From Bacillota bacterium (lineage in GTDB: Bacteria > Bacillota > Clostridia > Oscillospirales > Acutalibacteraceae), in contig JAEWYE010000030.1 of NCBI GenBank assembly GCA_023458755.1, positions 1-7,618 on the forward strand: a DNA stretch of 7,618 nt. The letters are read 5' to 3'. The translations under genes were made by a program, and so were the position numbers. Shown piece after piece: positions 6,376-7,618 of the stretch. The notes beneath the pieces are model-generated. The model did no database searches and was not told the origin of the DNA. It saw only the letters and a program-made list of their open reading frames with translations. Position 1 is the stretch's first letter. Each line of letters begins with the position of its first letter.

Positions 6376-6397
6376 GTGTGGGTCACGGTGTGGGTCA
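6376..6397 (+). repeat. Tandem TGTGGGTCA copies 2 and 3, downstream of the integrase
   Basis: GTGTGGGTC occurs at 6376-6384 and 6388-6396, a 12-base period, each followed by A. The same word precedes the integrase at 5097-5105. The pair lies between the integrase terminator and the tRNA, where integrase arm sites of an attachment region would be expected. Confidence 0.65.
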
Positions 6398-6435
6398 AAA
6401 ATTTTTGCCTATTTTATTTTGAACTTTTAGGCAGT

Positions 6436-6470
6436 AAAAACCACTGTTTTATTCGAAAAACAGTGGTTTT

Positions 6471-6471
<1 letters not shown>
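6436..6471 (-). terminator. Terminator of the tRNA-Asp/tRNA-Thr transcript
   Basis: AAAAACCACTGTTTT (6436-6450) pairs with AAAACAGTGGTTTTT (6457-6471). On the minus strand it begins directly at the CCA end of tRNA-Thr and carries a T-rich 3' arm. The stem is also T-ended on the plus strand, so it can act both ways. Confidence 0.85.
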
Positions 6472-6546
<75 letters not shown>

Positions 6547-6551
6547 ATTTA

Positions 6552-6628
6552 TGGCGACCCGGAACGGGCTCGAACCGTCGACCTCTAGCGTGACAGGCTA
6601 GCGTTCTAACCAACTGAACTACCGGGCC
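6552..6628 (-). tRNA. tRNA-Asp (anticodon GTC)
   Basis: This is a 77-base cloverleaf with encoded CCA. The acceptor GGCCCGG pairs with CCGGGTC (one G-U), and the anticodon stem CTAGC/GCTAG encloses CTGTCAC. The T-arm GACGG/CCGTT has a standard loop TTCGAGC. It is the first gene of the two-tRNA unit behind the promoter at 6653-6681. Confidence 0.96.
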
Positions 6629-6652
6629 ATACACGTGGCTAAACAATAAATG

Positions 6653-6681
6653 ATTATATCATATACAACAGATGTTGTAAA
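6653..6681 (-). promoter_or_regulatory. Promoter of tRNA-Asp and tRNA-Thr
   Basis: On the minus strand, TTTACA (6681-6676) and TATAAT (6658-6653) are 17 bases apart. Transcription would start near 6646, about 18 bases before tRNA-Asp. It lies just beyond the 3' end of tRNA-Trp, so this pair can be expressed apart from the upstream tRNAs. Confidence 0.85.
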
Positions 6682-6689
6682 GACTTTTA

Positions 6690-6765
6690 TGGCAGGGGCA
6701 GAAGGACTTGAACCCTCGGCACGCGGTTTTGGAGACCGCTGCTCTACCAACTGAGCTATACCCCT
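6690..6765 (-). tRNA. tRNA-Trp (anticodon CCA)
   Basis: This is a 76-base cloverleaf with encoded CCA tail. The acceptor AGGGGTA pairs with TGCCCCT, the anticodon stem GCGGT/ACCGC encloses CTCCAAA, and the T-loop is TTCAAGT. The discriminator is G, as usual for bacterial tRNA-Trp. Confidence 0.96.
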
Positions 6766-6802
6766 ATCTCGCTTGTGGCTCCCCAACAGGCGAAACCATA
6801 AT

Positions 6803-6879
6803 TGGTGGGCCTTCGGGGACTCGAACCCGGGACCGATCGGTTATGAGCCGACTGCTCTAACCAACTGAGCTAAAGGCCC
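6803..6879 (-). tRNA. tRNA with CAT anticodon (elongator Met or lysidine-Ile2)
   Basis: This is a 77-base cloverleaf with encoded CCA. The acceptor GGGCCTT pairs with AAGGCCC, and the anticodon stem GTCGG/CCGAT encloses CTCATAA. G1-C72 pairing rules out the initiator. The T-stem CCGGG/CCCCG has a C50-C64 mismatch. The C4-G69 and C5-G68 pairs also occur in E. coli tRNA-Ile2, so it could be the substrate of the lysidine synthase TilS that reads AUA; I cannot decide from sequence alone. A second CAT tRNA of different body lies at 7433-7508. Confidence 0.93.
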
Positions 6880-6896
6880 GACCTAATGAGAGAAAT

Positions 6897-6921
6897 ATTG
6901 CCGCCACCATGTGGCGGCAAT
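6897..6921 (-). terminator. Hairpin after tRNA-Asn
   Basis: ATTGCCGCCAC (6897-6907) and GTGGCGGCAAT (6911-6921) form an 11-base perfect stem with loop CAT. On the minus strand TATTTCTC follows, a weak T tract, so it may be a leaky terminator or a processing hairpin. No promoter was found between it and the CAT tRNA downstream, which favours partial read-through. Confidence 0.6.
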
Positions 6922-6930
6922 ACACTCTTT

Positions 6931-7006
6931 TGGCTCCCCCTGTTGGACTCGAACCAACGACAACGCGGTTAACAGCCGCGTGCTCTACCAACTGAGCTAA
7001 GGAGGA
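6931..7006 (-). tRNA. tRNA-Asn (anticodon GTT)
   Basis: This is a 76-base cloverleaf with encoded CCA. The acceptor TCCTCCT pairs with AGGGGGA, the anticodon stem CGCGG/CCGCG encloses CTGTTAA, and the T-arm GTTGG/CCAAC is perfect with loop TTCGAGT. It lies directly after the 5S terminator, so its transcription probably depends on read-through from the 5S promoter. Confidence 0.96.
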
Positions 7007-7011
7007 ATATG

Positions 7012-7043
7012 CAAAACTCTGACTTTTACAAATCAGAGTTTTG
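7012..7043 (-). terminator. Terminator after 5S rRNA
   Basis: CAAAACTCTGA (7012-7022) pairs with TCAGAGTTTTG (7033-7043) around a ten-base loop. On the minus strand it follows the 5S 3' end by one base. The T run lies inside the 3' arm, so termination may be partial, allowing tRNA-Asn to be transcribed. Confidence 0.75.
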
Positions 7044-7044
7044 T

Positions 7045-7159
7045 GTTGGCGCTACCTGTCTTCCCGGGCCGTTGCCAGCCAAGTATTGTGGGCAGAAGCG
7101 AGCTTAACTACCGTGTTCGAAATGGGAACGGGTGGACCCTCGCTCTAATCAGCACCAAC
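7045..7159 (-). rRNA. rrf: 5S ribosomal RNA
   Basis: Read on the minus strand, about 115 bases run from GTTGGTGCT to AGCGCCAAC, and these ends pair to form helix I. In between are the hallmark stretches CCACCCGTTCCCAT, TTCGAACACGG and GTTAAGCTCGC, conserved in bacterial 5S. No 23S or 16S sequence lies within the roughly 450 bases to the right, where tRNA genes stand instead. The gene has its own consensus promoter at 7354-7382. Exact ends are set by helix I and may differ by a base or two. Confidence 0.95.
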
Positions 7160-7347
7160 TTCGTCGAAGCAAAGTCCGCTTGTCTTCGTTTCCGTGCCCA
7201 GCTTAAAGCTGTGCCCAAAAACTGCGACCGCTTCCTTGCTCCTCCTCTTCGCGTCAAAACAGGTTTCGCCGCGATGGAGATGCATGGGGTGGGGACACGG
7301 CAAACCTGCCGCAAACCCCTATATGTTATCCGGTTGACCGGAGAACA
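7160..7347 (-). other. Long leader of the 5S transcript
   Basis: About 190 bases separate the predicted start near 7347 from the 5S gene, with no gene in them. They contain small hairpins: one next to the 5S with CGAAG (7165-7169) against CTTCG (7184-7188), and a palindrome CAGCTT-A-AAGCTG (7199-7211) flanked by GTGCCC direct repeats (7194-7199, 7211-7216). These may guide processing of the 5S precursor. No T-box or other riboswitch signature was recognised. Confidence 0.45.
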
Positions 7348-7353
7348 AGCTAC

Positions 7354-7382
7354 ATTATAGATTGCCTGCGGGCCTTTGTCAA
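7354..7382 (-). promoter_or_regulatory. Consensus promoter for 5S rRNA
   Basis: On the minus strand TTGACA (7382-7377) and TATAAT (7359-7354) are both perfect and exactly 17 bases apart. This strength is typical of stable-RNA promoters. It lies directly after the terminator of the upstream tRNA pair. Confidence 0.93.
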
Positions 7383-7392
7383 GAGAAAACTC

Positions 7393-7429
7393 TCTCCTGC
7401 GGTACACCGCGCGGCGCACCGCAGGGAGA
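7393..7429 (-). terminator. Terminator after the tRNA-Glu/tRNA(CAT) pair
   Basis: TCTCCTGCGGT (7393-7403) pairs with ACCGCAGGGAGA (7418-7429) with one bulged base, around a GC-rich loop that itself holds CCGCGCGG. On the minus strand AGAGTTTTCTC follows. It insulates the 5S promoter from upstream transcription. Confidence 0.75.
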
Positions 7430-7432
7430 ATC

Positions 7433-7508
7433 TGGTGCACCTTCACGGACTCGAACCGGGGACCCACTGATTATGAGTCAGTTGCTCTACCAACTGAGCT
7501 AAAGGTGC
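7433..7508 (-). tRNA. tRNA with CAT anticodon (probably elongator Met)
   Basis: This is a 76-base cloverleaf with encoded CCA. The acceptor GCACCTT pairs with AAGGTGC, and the anticodon stem ACTGA/TCAGT encloses CTCATAA. G1-C72 excludes the initiator. The T-stem CCCGG/CCGTG has a C50-U64 mismatch. The body resembles Clostridia tRNA-Lys(CTT) as I remember it, differing in the anticodon. With the other CAT tRNA at 6803-6879, one is likely Met and one Ile2; the assignment is uncertain. Confidence 0.92.
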
Positions 7509-7511
7509 GTG

Positions 7512-7586
7512 TGGTGACCCGTACCGGATGCGAACCGATGTTAACGGCGTGAGAGGCCGCTGTCTTAACCACTTGACCAACGGGCC
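7512..7586 (-). tRNA. tRNA-Glu (anticodon CTC)
   Basis: This is a 75-base cloverleaf with encoded CCA. The acceptor GGCCCGT pairs with ACGGGTC (one G-U), and the anticodon stem GCGGC/GCCGT encloses CTCTCAC, giving CTC for GAG codons. The T-loop reads TTCGCAT, so position 58 is C rather than the nearly universal A. It is three bases upstream of the CAT tRNA and evidently in the same transcript. Its promoter would lie at or beyond the right edge. Confidence 0.93.
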
Positions 7587-7618
7587 GCGTCGTCGGAGCA
7601 AACTGCATTACATTCGCT

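Larger units (their letters stand above)
1..6470. mobile_element. Right end of an integrative conjugative or mobilizable element (partial)
   Basis: This stretch holds an excisionase-like protein, a helix-turn-helix protein, a ribbon-helix-helix plus relaxase pair, a zeta toxin with its antitoxin, and a tyrosine integrase. The integrase reads towards a tRNA-Thr gene whose 3' end begins at 6471. This is the usual architecture of Clostridia elements that move by integration, excision and relaxase-driven transfer. The left end and any type IV secretion genes lie outside the window, so I cannot tell a self-transmissible element from a mobilizable one. The right boundary is approximate: the tRNA terminator at 6436-6471 may belong to either side. 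The toxin-antitoxin part is visibly richer in A+T than the relaxase part, which suggests a mosaic origin. Confidence 0.85.

Noticed and set aside
7043..7467. Open frames on both strands across the 5S gene and its leader
   Set aside because: They overlap 5S rRNA, its promoter, a terminator and a tRNA, and have no protein-like features.

Overview
The window appears to come from a Gram-positive, gut-type Clostridia chromosome; an Oscillospiraceae or Eubacteriales relative is my inference. The reasons are strong GGAGG-type ribosome binding sites, TTG as a start codon, tRNA genes that all encode their CCA tail, and a Tn916-like mobile-element gene set. Two very different parts meet near position 6470.

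Positions 1 to about 6470 are the right-hand end of an integrative conjugative or mobilizable element, cut off at the left edge. From left to right on the plus strand lie the end of an excisionase-like helix-turn-helix gene, a helix-turn-helix protein gene that starts with TTG, and a repeat- and palindrome-rich non-coding stretch that is a candidate transfer origin. Next come a small ribbon-helix-helix protein and a MobP-type HUH relaxase whose C-terminal half carries Sel1 repeats. These last two genes overlap by one base (TGATG). A convergent operon on the minus strand encodes an 84-residue epsilon-like antitoxin and a zeta toxin (UDP-N-acetylglucosamine kinase), with a clear TTGCAT-17-TATAAT promoter. 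Then follow a small helical plus-strand protein of unknown function and a tyrosine recombinase with its full catalytic set. Short direct repeats flank the integrase on both sides and are candidate arm-type binding sites. The division of labour I infer is: the ribbon-helix-helix protein and relaxase process DNA for transfer, the integrase and excisionase move the element in and out, and the toxin-antitoxin pair penalises its loss.

Positions 6471 to 7618 are host stable-RNA DNA, all on the minus strand. Read in the direction of transcription the order is tRNA-Glu(CTC), tRNA(CAT), terminator, consensus promoter, a leader of about 190 bases, 5S rRNA, terminator, tRNA-Asn(GTT), hairpin, a second tRNA(CAT), tRNA-Trp(CCA), promoter, tRNA-Asp(GTC), tRNA-Thr(GGT), terminator. 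The element abuts the 3' end of tRNA-Thr, the usual place for tyrosine-integrase elements to insert.

Points that stand out are the 5S gene with its own perfect promoter and no adjacent 23S, several irregular T-arms in the tRNAs, the TGTGGGTCA repeats around the integrase, and the repeat-rich stretch ahead of the relaxase pair.
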